Of a stretch of 47,137 bases of DNA, positions 16,272 to 24,741 are shown piece by piece. The DNA comes from a bacterium. GTDB lineage: Bacteria; Hinthialibacterota; Hinthialibacteria; Hinthialibacterales; Hinthialibacteraceae. Position 1 is the stretch's first letter. Each line of letters begins with the position of its first letter. A program made the position numbers and the translations under genes. Where the stretch lies: contig WGLV01000076.1 in assembly GCA_016125385.1 (NCBI GenBank), positions 1 to 47,137 on the forward strand. The letters run 5' to 3'. The notes under the pieces are model-generated. The model saw only the letters and a program-made list of their open reading frames with translations, made no database searches and was not told the origin of the DNA.

Positions 16272-18193
16272 CGGTCGAGTTTCAACTGGTTCCCCAGGAA
16301 ACGTTTGAGCGCATTCGCTCGGCGGACGCCGGCGATTTCGACAAGGCGGCGCTGATCGCCGACCTGTGCCGCGCCAACGCCCTGATGACCATCAAACGCG
16401 CGGGCTCGGGACACATTGGCTCCAGCTTCAGTGCGCTGGACATCATGGTCTGGCTTTATTTTTTTGAACTGAACACCGCCGCGCTGGGTTTCGATCACCC
16501 TGACAGAGATCTCTTTTTTTCATCGAAGGGACACGACGCGCCCGGCCTGTACGCCGCGCTGTACGCGCTGGGCGTCTTGCCGGAATCGATGCTCATCAAC
16601 CTGCGGCGTCTTGAAGGAACCTGCGGGCATCCCGACGTGCGCATTCCCGGCATTGAATCGAACTCGGGTTCGCTGGGCATGGGGATTTCCAAAGGCAAAG
16701 GCATGGCGCTGGCCAAGCGGATTCAGAATCGCGGCGGCCGGGTGGTGGTGATGACCGGCGACGGCGAATGGCAGGAAGGACAGATTTACGAATCGCTGCA
16801 AACGGCGGCGCACCAGCGCGTGGGAAACCTGATCGCGGTGGTCGATCACAACAAAGTGCAATCGGACATGCCGGTGGAAGAGATTGTTTCGCTGGGCGAC
16901 TTCGACCGCAAGGCGGAGTTGTTCGGCTGGAGGGTTATTCGATGCCTCGGGCATGATTTCTCGCAAATTCAACGCGCGTTTGAAACCATGCGCGCCGACG
17001 ATGGACGTCCCAAGCTGATCGTCGCCGATACGATCAAGGGCAAAGGCGTTTCATTCATGGAACACCCCGCCGCCTTACAGGAAAACGGCGGACTTTACCG
17101 CTGGCACGCGGGCGCGCCTGATGACGAAGCGTATGTCAATGCCCATCGCGAGATCATCGAACGCGCCGGCCTCGCCTATCACCGTATGGGGCTGGGCGAA
17201 CTGCTGCTCAAACCGGTTGGCGCGCCGCCCGCGGTTTCATCAAACGGCGCGACCGAGGTCATCGCAGAGGCTTACGGCGCGGCGCTGGTCGAGCTGGGAG
17301 AGACTCTGCCCACGCTGACCGTGCTCGACGCCGATCTCGCCTCCGACTGCAAGGTGCGCGGCTTCGGCGAACGGTTTCCCGAACGATTCATTGAAAACGG
17401 CATCGCCGAGCAGGATATGGTTTCAGCGGCGGGCGGATTGGCGCGGCAGGGACTGTTACCTGTCGTGAACAGCTTCTCCTCATTTCTGGCGGCGAGGCCC
17501 AACGAACAGATCTACGCCAACGCCTGCGAAAACGACCGCATTATTTATGTATGCCACTACGCCGGGTTGTTTCCCGCCGGACCAGGACACACTCACCAGA
17601 GCGTGCGGGATATTTCACTGTTCGGCGCGCTGCCCGATATCACCATTCTGCAACCCTGCAACGGCGTCGAAGCCAAAGCGATTCTGCGGTATTGCGTCGA
17701 AGAAGCCAGCGGCGCCTGTATGATCCGCATCAACATCGGACCGTCGCCGTCATTCGATTTAACCGAGCACTATCAGTTGCGCTTCGGACAAGGCGTTTCC
17801 ATCACCCGGGGCGGCGACGCGGCGCTTTTCGCCTACGGCCCTCACATGCTGAACGAAGCATTGCAAACCGCCGATCGGTTGTCGCAGCGGGGCGTACTGA
17901 TCGAAGTCATTAATATGCCCTGGCTCAACCGGTTTGACCGCGATTGGCTCAAGACAGCCCTGCGCAACCATAAGGCGATTTTCGTGCTTGAAGATCACTC
18001 GCCCACTGGCGGGCTGGGCGACCGGCTGCTGGCTGAAATGAATCGCGCCGGTCTGGTGTACAACCGTCCGTTTCACGTGTTCGGCGTCGAGGGAGTCCCG
18101 GCGTGGGGAACCATGCCGGAAGCGCTGCGCCATCACGGTCTCGACCGGGAGAGCCTCGTGGCGAAGATTGAAAACGCACTCGCCGATGCGTAA
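16268..18193 (+). CDS. full-length transketolase in a sugar operon
   Basis: A 641-residue TPP enzyme with both transketolase halves fused. The N-terminal TPP domain carries IKRAGSGHIGSSFSALD, FFSSKGHDAPGLY and the cofactor motif MTGDGEWQEG (from residue 162). The pyrimidine-binding half has FIENGIAEQDMVSAAGGLA (catalytic Glu), SFSSFLAARPNEQI and GPGHTHQSVRDI. The C-terminal domain ends VFGVEGVPAWG. It lies inside the nonulosonate operon, overlaps neuA by four bases, and has a GGAGG ribosome site. Transketolases move a two-carbon ketol unit between sugars. A role in supplying or extending a sugar or side chain is inferred; a plain pentose-phosphate housekeeping role is less likely given the location. 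Confidence 0.9.
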   Translation: MTVEFQLVPQETFERIRSADAGDFDKAALIADLCRANALMTIKRAGSGHIGSSFSALDIMVWLYFFELNTAALGFDHPDRDLFFSSKGHDAPGLYAALYALGVLPESMLINLRRLEGTCGHPDVRIPGIESNSGSLGMGISKGKGMALAKRIQNRGGRVVVMTGDGEWQEGQIYESLQTAAHQRVGNLIAVVDHNKVQSDMPVEEIVSLGDFDRKAELFGWRVIRCLGHDFSQIQRAFETMRADDGRPKLIVADTIKGKGVSFMEHPAALQENGGLYRWHAGAPDDEAYVNAHREIIERAGLAYHRMGLGELLLKPVGAPPAVSSNGATEVIAEAYGAALVELGETLPTLTVLDADLASDCKVRGFGERFPERFIENGIAEQDMVSAAGGLARQGLLPVVNSFSSFLAARPNEQIYANACENDRIIYVCHYAGLFPAGPGHTHQSVRDISLFGALPDITILQPCNGVEAKAILRYCVEEASGACMIRINIGPSPSFDLTEHYQLRFGQGVSITRGGDAALFAYGPHMLNEALQTADRLSQRGVLIEVINMPWLNRFDRDWLKTALRNHKAIFVLEDHSPTGGLGDRLLAEMNRAGLVYNRPFHVFGVEGVPAWGTMPEALRHHGLDRESLVAKIENALADA

Positions 18194-18224
18194 TCAACGC
18201 ATTCGGTTTTTTATGGAGGGATGA

Positions 18225-19664
18225 TTGTTGCGCGTTCTGGCCCTGATTGAAAACGACATGTACGTCCGCAATTTCGTGACATCGGGCGCGTTTGACGAGG
18301 TCGCGCGCCGGGAGGGCTTCGCCTACGGGATATCATCTTTTATCCAGAAACTGCGCGACGCGATTCCACCCGAGCGGCTGGCGGGGACGTTCGACCGGCA
18401 GGAAAAGAACCGCATGCTGGTGTGGAACTTCAACAAGCTCTCCATGTACGCGCTGCGCAACAAGTCGGCGACGTTCCGCATCAAAGCGGAGGTGGAAACC
18501 TTCGGCCCCTATAACAATCAGGAAAGCGTGGCGTTTTTTTCGCAGGGTCGCGATATTATTCCGCTGCTTAACGTGTATGCGCGGTATGGATTCAACGACG
18601 AACTGATCGTTTCGGAAAACGTGCTCGAACGAGTGCGGCAGGTGATGTTCGAGCAGTTTCACAACAATGAATCGCTCGAACGGCTGCTGACTCACTATAA
18701 ACCCAATCTGGTTCTTTATCCCATCACCGGGGTTGAATCGACCGGAACGGAACTGGTTAAACTCTCGCAAAAATACCGCTTCAAGACGATGTTTCTCATC
18801 AATGGATGGGACAATCTCTCCAGCAAGGGCGTGTTTCCCGCCCAACCCGACTATCTGGGAGCGTGGGGGCCGCAGTGTATGGTCGACGCCATCCAGATTC
18901 AGGGCATGCCTCACCATCGTATCTTTCTGATGGGATGCTCTCGCTATGAGGATTATTTCAAACCCGGCAACGCGGATGAAAAAATCTTCCCTCACAAGTA
19001 CATCCTTTTCGCGGGGGCGACCACGCCCAACGATGAGATCACGCCGCTGAAGATGTTCGACGAAGCGTTGGACGAGATGGGCGTCAGCGACGTCAAGGTG
19101 GTCTACCGGCCTCATCCCTGGCGCGACAAGCGGTTGTGTTACGACCTGTTCGAAGCGGATCAGTACAAGCACGTCATTCTTGATCCCCAGGTGGCCGACG
19201 ATTATTACCAGAACAAAAAAGACGGCGTTGAGTCGCCCTCGGTGCAGAATTTCCCCAAGTTGAAATACTACCCCAGCCTGGTCAATCACGCGTTGTTCAT
19301 GACTTCGCCGATGTCATCGATGCTGCTGGAGGCGGCGTTGTTCAATGTGCCCGCGCTGGTGCTGGCGCATGACGACGGCGTCCACCCGATTCCGGGTCAC
19401 AAGCAGGCGCAATACCGCCATTTCGAGGGCTGCGGCGAGATTCCCGGCTGGTTTCACGCCAGGACGCTCGACCAGATCAAGCCGTTGTTCAAGAAAATGG
19501 TTGAGCGTTGCCGCGATGAGGCGCCGGGACGCCGTTCGTTCGCTCCCGCGTTGAAAAGCAGCATGGCGAAGTATCTCTTTATGGACGAGCGGTCGTACGC
19601 CCAACGGCTGAACGACGCGGTGGACGTCATCGAAGGCGTGATTCAGCAGGAACGAGGACTGTGA
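18225..19664 (+). CDS. GT-B-like surface polysaccharide transferase
   Basis: A 479-residue protein that I place with GT-B/CDP-glycerol-transferase-like enzymes by shape only. It has an N-terminal RVLALIENDMYVRNF strand-helix start, a middle LYPITGVESTGTELV stretch, YILFAGATTP, VVYRPHPWRDKR, and a late MTSPMSSMLLEAALFNVPAL segment that resembles the donor-site helix of GT-B enzymes. GGAGGG precedes two adjacent TTG codons (18225 and 18228); either may be the start. It lies 31 bp after the transketolase and is the last gene of the operon, where a transferase using the CMP-sugar would be expected. That role is inferred from position. Confidence 0.6.
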   Translation: MLRVLALIENDMYVRNFVTSGAFDEVARREGFAYGISSFIQKLRDAIPPERLAGTFDRQEKNRMLVWNFNKLSMYALRNKSATFRIKAEVETFGPYNNQESVAFFSQGRDIIPLLNVYARYGFNDELIVSENVLERVRQVMFEQFHNNESLERLLTHYKPNLVLYPITGVESTGTELVKLSQKYRFKTMFLINGWDNLSSKGVFPAQPDYLGAWGPQCMVDAIQIQGMPHHRIFLMGCSRYEDYFKPGNADEKIFPHKYILFAGATTPNDEITPLKMFDEALDEMGVSDVKVVYRPHPWRDKRLCYDLFEADQYKHVILDPQVADDYYQNKKDGVESPSVQNFPKLKYYPSLVNHALFMTSPMSSMLLEAALFNVPALVLAHDDGVHPIPGHKQAQYRHFEGCGEIPGWFHARTLDQIKPLFKKMVERCRDEAPGRRSFAPALKSSMAKYLFMDERSYAQRLNDAVDVIEGVIQQERGL

Positions 19665-19718
19665 AAAGCCGCCGGGCGAACGGCGCGAGATGTTTACCCC
19701 GGAAAATTCGCATTCAAT

Positions 19719-19747
19719 TTGAAATTATATCGAATGTAATTTACAAT
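19719..19747 (+). promoter_or_regulatory. near-consensus sigma70-type promoter
   Basis: TTGAAA (19719-19724), a 17-bp AT-rich spacer and TACAAT (19742-19747) give 5/6 matches at both boxes. Transcription would start near 19754, about 97 bases before the dehydrogenase gene. This separates the second sugar operon (19851-24729) from the neuB operon. Confidence 0.65.
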
Positions 19748-19850
19748 ACCACCAACTGGCGCGCATTCGCTCAGGTTTGACGGAAGAATGCCGAAGCTTT
19801 GGAGTAGCGCCGCGCGCGGCGCCGATCTCTTCACGGACGGGTAACGCACA

Positions 19851-20861
19851 ATGATCAACATCGGGCTTATCGGCTGCGGCTATTGGGGAATGAACTACGC
19901 GCGCGTATTCAGTGAACTGCGCGAGAGCCGCCTCGCGGCGGTGTGCGACGCGGACTCGAAACGGCTTTTCGAGGTCAACCGGCGATACCCCGGTACGGCG
20001 ACCCTCAATCATTATCAGGATCTTCTGACCAACCCCGAAATCGACGCGCTGGTGATCTCGACGCCCGCGACCAACCATTATGCGGTGGCGAAGGAGTGCC
20101 TTGAAGCGGGCAAGCCGATTCTGGTTGAAAAACCGTTGTGTCTCGAAGCGGGCGAGGCGGACCGCCTGGTGGAGATCGCCGAACAAAAACAAACCATCCT
20201 GATGGTGGGGCACACGTTTTTATACAATCCCGCCGTCCACAAATTGAAAGAATACGTCGATCGCGATGACTTCGGCCCGGTTTATTACCTGCAGGCGGCG
20301 CGGACTCACCTGGGCCTGGTGCGCAATGACGTGAACGCCATGTGGGACCTGGCGCCGCACGACGTGAGCATCTTCAACTACCTGACCGGCGAAACGCCGC
20401 AATGGGTCAGCGTGGCGGGTTCACGCTTTCTGTCGCACGACCGGGAAGATTTCGTCTTCGCCACGCTGGGTTACTCGAACGGCGTGCTGGGGCATATACA
20501 CGCCAGCTGGATCGATTCAAACAAAGTCCGGACCATCGTGGTGGTCGGCGGCAACAAGCGCGTTGTGTTCGACGACATCAATCCGCTCGAAAAGATCCGC
20601 GTGTTTGAAAAAGGGCTTTCGATCACCGGCGAAGTCGATTCATACGGAGAATTTCAGCTTCAACTGCGCGACGGCGACATCATCAGCCCCAAGGTTGAAA
20701 CCAGCGAACCGCTGAAAAACCAGTGCAAGCATTTTCTGGAGTGCGTCGAGACGGGCGCGAAACCGTTCTCTGACGGGCGCAACGGAGCCGAAGTCGTCCG
20801 CGTCATGCAGGCGATGCAGGCCTCTGTCGCCAAACAGGGTCATCCCGTCGAGGTGAAATGA
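19851..20861 (+). CDS. Gfo/Idh/MocA-family nucleotide-sugar dehydrogenase (WbpB-like)
   Basis: A 336-residue NAD(P)-dependent oxidoreductase. The Rossmann motif IGLIGCGYWGMNYAR opens the protein, the catalytic-type Glu93-Lys94-Pro95 follows, and MWDLAPHDVSIFNYLTGE carries the conserved His of the substrate site. It is followed directly by an acetyltransferase and an aminotransferase. That trio is the signature of 3-oxidation, transamination and N-acetylation of UDP-GlcNAcA-type sugars (WbpB/WlbA, WbpE/WlbC, WbpD/WlbB). Its stop overlaps the next start. Role: oxidation at C3 of a UDP-sugar, inferred from family and context. No UDP-GlcNAc 6-dehydrogenase is present here. Confidence 0.87.
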   Translation: MINIGLIGCGYWGMNYARVFSELRESRLAAVCDADSKRLFEVNRRYPGTATLNHYQDLLTNPEIDALVISTPATNHYAVAKECLEAGKPILVEKPLCLEAGEADRLVEIAEQKQTILMVGHTFLYNPAVHKLKEYVDRDDFGPVYYLQAARTHLGLVRNDVNAMWDLAPHDVSIFNYLTGETPQWVSVAGSRFLSHDREDFVFATLGYSNGVLGHIHASWIDSNKVRTIVVVGGNKRVVFDDINPLEKIRVFEKGLSITGEVDSYGEFQLQLRDGDIISPKVETSEPLKNQCKHFLECVETGAKPFSDGRNGAEVVRVMQAMQASVAKQGHPVEVK

Positions 20862-21523
20862 TGGCGGACGCCTACCGGCTTGGAGAAGGCTGCACCGTCG
20901 ATCCCGGCGTGATTCTCGGCTACCGGACCGGCCGCCCCATCGAGTTCAAACCCGCCGTGATCGGCGGCGGCGCTGTGATCCGCAGCAACACCGTCATCTA
21001 TGGCAACACCGTCATCGGACGCGATCTTCAGACCGGGCACAACGTGGTGATCCGTGAAGAGAACGTCATCGGCGACGGGCTGAACATCTGGAACAATTCG
21101 GTGATCGATTACGGATGCGTGGTGGGGAACAACGTTCGCATCCATAACCAGATATACATCGCCCAGTACACTGAAATTGAAGATGACGTCTTCATGGCGC
21201 CCGGCGTGATCGTCGCGAACGACCCCCACCCCATCTGTACGCTGTGCATGAAAGGCCCCACCATCCGCAAGGGAGCGCGCATCGGCGTGAACGTCACCCT
21301 GTTGCCGCGCATCGAAATCGGCGAGGGAGCGCTCATCGGCGCGGGCAGCGTGGTCACCCGGACGATTCCACCCTTCACCTACGCTTACGGCAATCCCGCC
21401 CGCGTCATGGGTGATATTCACGATCTCGAATGTCCGCTCGATATCGTTGACAAGCCATACGAAAACGGCCTCGACGTTCGTACGCGCGGCGTCGAACCCA
21501 AACACACCGAGGGTCAGTCATGA
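20861..21523 (+). CDS. left-handed beta-helix N-acetyltransferase (WbpD-like)
   Basis: A 220-residue hexapeptide-repeat acyltransferase. Repeats of the [LIV]-G-x4 type run through most of the protein (for example VIGGGAVIRSNTVI, NVIGDGLNIWNNSVI, RIEIGEGALIGAGSVV). It ends with the usual YAYGNPARVMG. A loop with NDPHPICTLCMKG interrupts the helix where the active-site His usually lies. GAGG is spaced seven bases from the ATG at 20861; the ATG at 20858 is also possible. Overlaps with both neighbours show translational coupling. Expected reaction: acetyl-CoA-dependent N-acetylation of the 3-amino sugar made by the aminotransferase. Confidence 0.88.
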   Translation: MADAYRLGEGCTVDPGVILGYRTGRPIEFKPAVIGGGAVIRSNTVIYGNTVIGRDLQTGHNVVIREENVIGDGLNIWNNSVIDYGCVVGNNVRIHNQIYIAQYTEIEDDVFMAPGVIVANDPHPICTLCMKGPTIRKGARIGVNVTLLPRIEIGEGALIGAGSVVTRTIPPFTYAYGNPARVMGDIHDLECPLDIVDKPYENGLDVRTRGVEPKHTEGQS

Positions 21524-22626
21524 AGGTTCCATTCGTCGATCTGCACGCGCTGCATGAACCGATCGCCGCCGAGATTCAGGCCGAAGTCAGCGCCGTCATT
21601 GAGCGGGGCGACTTCATTCTAGGTGAAAACGTCGCCCGGTTTGAAGAAGAATTCGCCGCGTATTGCGGCGTTTCGCACGCCGCCGGGCTCGATTCGGGTC
21701 TTTCAGCGCTGGAACTGGGATTGAGGGCGATGGGAATCGGCGAAGGTGACGAGGTAATTCTGCCCGCCAACACGTTTATCGCTTCGGCGGCGGCGGTCAG
21801 CGCAACCGGCGCCCGTCCCGTTCTGGTGGATATTGATCCCGTCACGTACAACATCGATCCCGCTTCGGCGGATCAGGCGGTTACGCCGCGGACCAAAGCG
21901 ATCATGCCGGTGCATCTCTACGGACAGCCGGCCGAGATGGATTCGATCATGCAGCTGGCTCGAAAACGCGGTCTCAAGATGATCGAAGACGCCTCGCAGG
22001 CGCACGGCGCGGAGTATCGTGGCCGGCGAGTGGGTTCGTTCGGCGATTGCGCGGCTTTCAGCCTCTACCCCGCCAAGAACCTGGGAGCGTTCGGCGACGC
22101 GGGCGTGCTGGTCAGTAATAACGCTGACCTGATCGACAAAGTAAAAACCTATCGCAATTACGGATCGCTGAAAAAATATCATCACGTCGAACAGCCCTTT
22201 AACCGGCGGCTTGATACGCTTCAGGCGGCCGTGTTGCGGGTAAAACTACGTAAACTGGATGAATGGAACCAGGGACGGCGGCGCGCGGCGGCCGCCTACC
22301 GCGAGCGCCTCGCCGGGCTGGTTGAAACGCCCGATGAAGCGACCAACGCCATGCACGTCTATCACCTGTTCGTCGTGCGATGTAACGAACGCGACGCGCT
22401 GCAGGCGCATTTGAGCGAACGCGGCGTCGGCAGCGTGTTGCATTACCCCATCCCCATCCATCTCCAGCCATGTTACGCCTCGCTGGGCCATCGCGAAGGC
22501 GATTTTCCCATTACGGAGCAATACGCGAAAACCATTCTGTCGCTGCCCATGTTCCCCACCCTTGGAGACGAACAGATCGGCGCGGTGGTGGACGCCATCC
22601 GACAATGGAAGACCGAGCGGGCGTAA
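21520..22626 (+). CDS. DegT/DnrJ/EryC1/StrS sugar aminotransferase (WbpE-like)
   Basis: A 368-residue PLP enzyme that transaminates a keto nucleotide sugar. The start of the fold is VPFVDLHALHEPI, then ARFEEEFAAYCGVSHAAGLD, EVILPANTFIASA, IEDASQAHGAEYRG and the PLP Lys186 in SLYPAKNLGAFGDAG. RNYGS and the C-terminal HYPIPIHLQP complete the family pattern. It overlaps the acetyltransferase by four bases and abuts the next gene with no gap (TAAATG). With its two neighbours it should make a 3-amino or 3-acetamido sugar, the second activated sugar of this locus. Confidence 0.92.
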   Translation: MKVPFVDLHALHEPIAAEIQAEVSAVIERGDFILGENVARFEEEFAAYCGVSHAAGLDSGLSALELGLRAMGIGEGDEVILPANTFIASAAAVSATGARPVLVDIDPVTYNIDPASADQAVTPRTKAIMPVHLYGQPAEMDSIMQLARKRGLKMIEDASQAHGAEYRGRRVGSFGDCAAFSLYPAKNLGAFGDAGVLVSNNADLIDKVKTYRNYGSLKKYHHVEQPFNRRLDTLQAAVLRVKLRKLDEWNQGRRRAAAAYRERLAGLVETPDEATNAMHVYHLFVVRCNERDALQAHLSERGVGSVLHYPIPIHLQPCYASLGHREGDFPITEQYAKTILSLPMFPTLGDEQIGAVVDAIRQWKTERA

Positions 22627-24729
22627 ATGCGCATTCTGTATTTCAACTGCATCGAATCGAATTCAGGCTGGGGCGCTGAACAATTCATCAACGAAGCGTT
22701 CCACGAACTTGGGCACGAAGTTCATAACATCGATTACCGCAAACATCGCCAGACGCTGCCCGCCGAACTGGCGAAGGCGCCGGCGCACGATGTATGCTTC
22801 ATCCAGCGCGGCGATCACCTGCCGCCTCAACTTCTTTCCGCGCTGAAGGTCCCCATTCTGTTCTGGGATACGGAACACGTCACCAAAAAAGACGACCACG
22901 AATATCTGTATCAGACCGGCCGTCTCGATCATGTTTTTATCTATACGCGGCAGATCATCGATTTTTATGTGCAGCGGGGTTCCTTACGGCCGGAGAAGTG
23001 CTCGATTCTCTACGCGGGCTTCGCGCCTTCGATTCATCGCCCTCTGCCCGACGTTCAAAAAGACATCGACGTTCTATTCATCGGGTCGCTAACGCCCCGG
23101 CGCAAACAGATTCTCGAAGCCCTCAATCAACACGTTCCCGTCACAGTCATGCAGGCGTTCGGCGAAGACATGATCCGCGCGATGAATCGCGCCCGCGTCG
23201 CGCTGAACATTCACGCCATTGACACTCTCTCAACCGAGACGCGCGTGTACGAAGTCACCGGCTGCGGAACGTTTCTGCTGACGGAAAAACTTTCGCCGGA
23301 GAGCCCGTTTCCAGAGGGGACCATCGCGGAGTTTTCATCGATGGCCGAACTTGTGGAGAAAACGCGCTATTTTCTCGATCACGAAGAGGAACGCGCGGCG
23401 ATCGCGCAACGCGGATACGAATACGTCATCCACAATCACACATGGAAGCATCGAGCGCAGGACATTATCAGCACGATGGAGCGCGTCATCGCCGAGAGAA
23501 GCGCCGCGCCTGTGGAGATCGTGGCGGCGCCCTCGGTCAATCCAAAACAGGAACCGCGGGTTTCCGTGACGAACGAAAAAGAACCTCTAGGCATCGTAAC
23601 CACCTGGTTCGAACGCGGCGCGGCCTACGTTTCGCGGCAATTCCGCGAAGCGCTGCAACAACGCTACGACGTGTTCATTTACGCGCGCGGCGGCGAAGCC
23701 TACGCGATGAACGATCCACAATGGAACGACGCGCGGGTCCACTGGGCCAAGCCGGTGCAGTCGACCATCCCGACCGTGCTCGACGCGGCCGACTTCCGCC
23801 AATGGCTGCAACAAAACCGCCTCCAGACGGTGATTTTCAACGAACAGCACTGGTGGCCGCCGGTGGTGGGTTGCACCCAATCGGGCGTGAAAACCGGGGC
23901 ATACGTCGATTATTACACGGAAATGACGATTCCCATCTTTGGCTGTTATGACTTTCTGATCTGCAATACGAAGCGGCACTACTCGGCGTTCGACTGGCAT
24001 CCCCAGGCGGCGTACATCCCGTGGGGAACGCGCGTTAACGTGTTTCAGCCCACAACATTCGATCTCGCCGAACCTGGCCGGCTGACGTTTTTTCTCTCTG
24101 GCGGAATGAACCCGACGCGCAAGGGCGCCGATTTCATTATTGAAGCGTTTTCCCAAATCAGCGGCCCGGCGCATCTCATCATCCAGTCGCAGGTTCCGCT
24201 CAAAGCGCACTTCCCCGGCCTGAGCGAGACTATCGACCGGCTCATGGGTGAAGGCCGGCTCACCAGCATCGAAAAAACGGTGACCGCGCCGGGGCTTTAT
24301 CACCTCGGCGACGTCTACGTGTATCCATCACGGCTGGAAGGGATCGGGCTGACCACCGCGGAAGCGCTGGCGTGCGGACTGCCGGTCATCACGACCGACT
24401 ATGCGCCGATGAATGAATTCGTGAATGAAGAAAACGGATGGCTGGTTGAGGTCGAGCGCGTATACGCCCGGCACGATGGATACTACTGGCCGCAAGCGCG
24501 AGTCAGCGTCGAGCGGCTGCGTGAGATCATGCAGCAGTGCGTTGACGATCGGCAATCGATTCCCGAGCGGAAACGCGCGGCGCGGGCGTACGCCGAAGCG
24601 CATCTCGACTGGAACCGCAACGCGGCGGGACTCGCCGGCACGATCGCCGGATTCAAAGTCCGCCCCATGCAGGAGAAGCAGGGCGCCATTCAGCGAGCGC
24701 AGTTATTCGAACAACGCCGCCAGAAATAG
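22627..24729 (+). CDS. tandem glycosyltransferase: CgeB-like plus GT4-like
   Basis: A 700-residue protein made of two GT-B units. The first (about 1-300) is CgeB-like: MRILYFNCIES, WDTEHVTKKDDHEYL, DIDVLFIGSLTPRRKQI, VTGCGTFLLTEK and KTRYFLDHEEERAAIAQ. The second begins after a short linker (about 300-325) and is GT4-like: LGIVTTWFERGAAYVSRQF, then FFLSGGMNPTRKGADF, DVYVYPSRLEGIGLTTAE and CGLPVITTDYAPMNEF, with the family's donor-binding Glu. The start follows the aminotransferase stop directly, so it is the last gene of the 19.8 kb operon. Two activities in one chain, perhaps adding two successive sugars, are inferred. Confidence 0.85.
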   Translation: MRILYFNCIESNSGWGAEQFINEAFHELGHEVHNIDYRKHRQTLPAELAKAPAHDVCFIQRGDHLPPQLLSALKVPILFWDTEHVTKKDDHEYLYQTGRLDHVFIYTRQIIDFYVQRGSLRPEKCSILYAGFAPSIHRPLPDVQKDIDVLFIGSLTPRRKQILEALNQHVPVTVMQAFGEDMIRAMNRARVALNIHAIDTLSTETRVYEVTGCGTFLLTEKLSPESPFPEGTIAEFSSMAELVEKTRYFLDHEEERAAIAQRGYEYVIHNHTWKHRAQDIISTMERVIAERSAAPVEIVAAPSVNPKQEPRVSVTNEKEPLGIVTTWFERGAAYVSRQFREALQQRYDVFIYARGGEAYAMNDPQWNDARVHWAKPVQSTIPTVLDAADFRQWLQQNRLQTVIFNEQHWWPPVVGCTQSGVKTGAYVDYYTEMTIPIFGCYDFLICNTKRHYSAFDWHPQAAYIPWGTRVNVFQPTTFDLAEPGRLTFFLSGGMNPTRKGADFIIEAFSQISGPAHLIIQSQVPLKAHFPGLSETIDRLMGEGRLTSIEKTVTAPGLYHLGDVYVYPSRLEGIGLTTAEALACGLPVITTDYAPMNEFVNEENGWLVEVERVYARHDGYYWPQARVSVERLREIMQQCVDDRQSIPERKRAARAYAEAHLDWNRNAAGLAGTIAGFKVRPMQEKQGAIQRAQLFEQRRQK

Positions 24730-24741
24730 CCAGAACGCGGA

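Noticed and set aside
18333-19289. 318-codon minus-strand open frame
   Set aside because: It lies opposite the GT-B-like gene in the plus-strand operon; composition reflects antisense of coding sequence, and no motif is seen.
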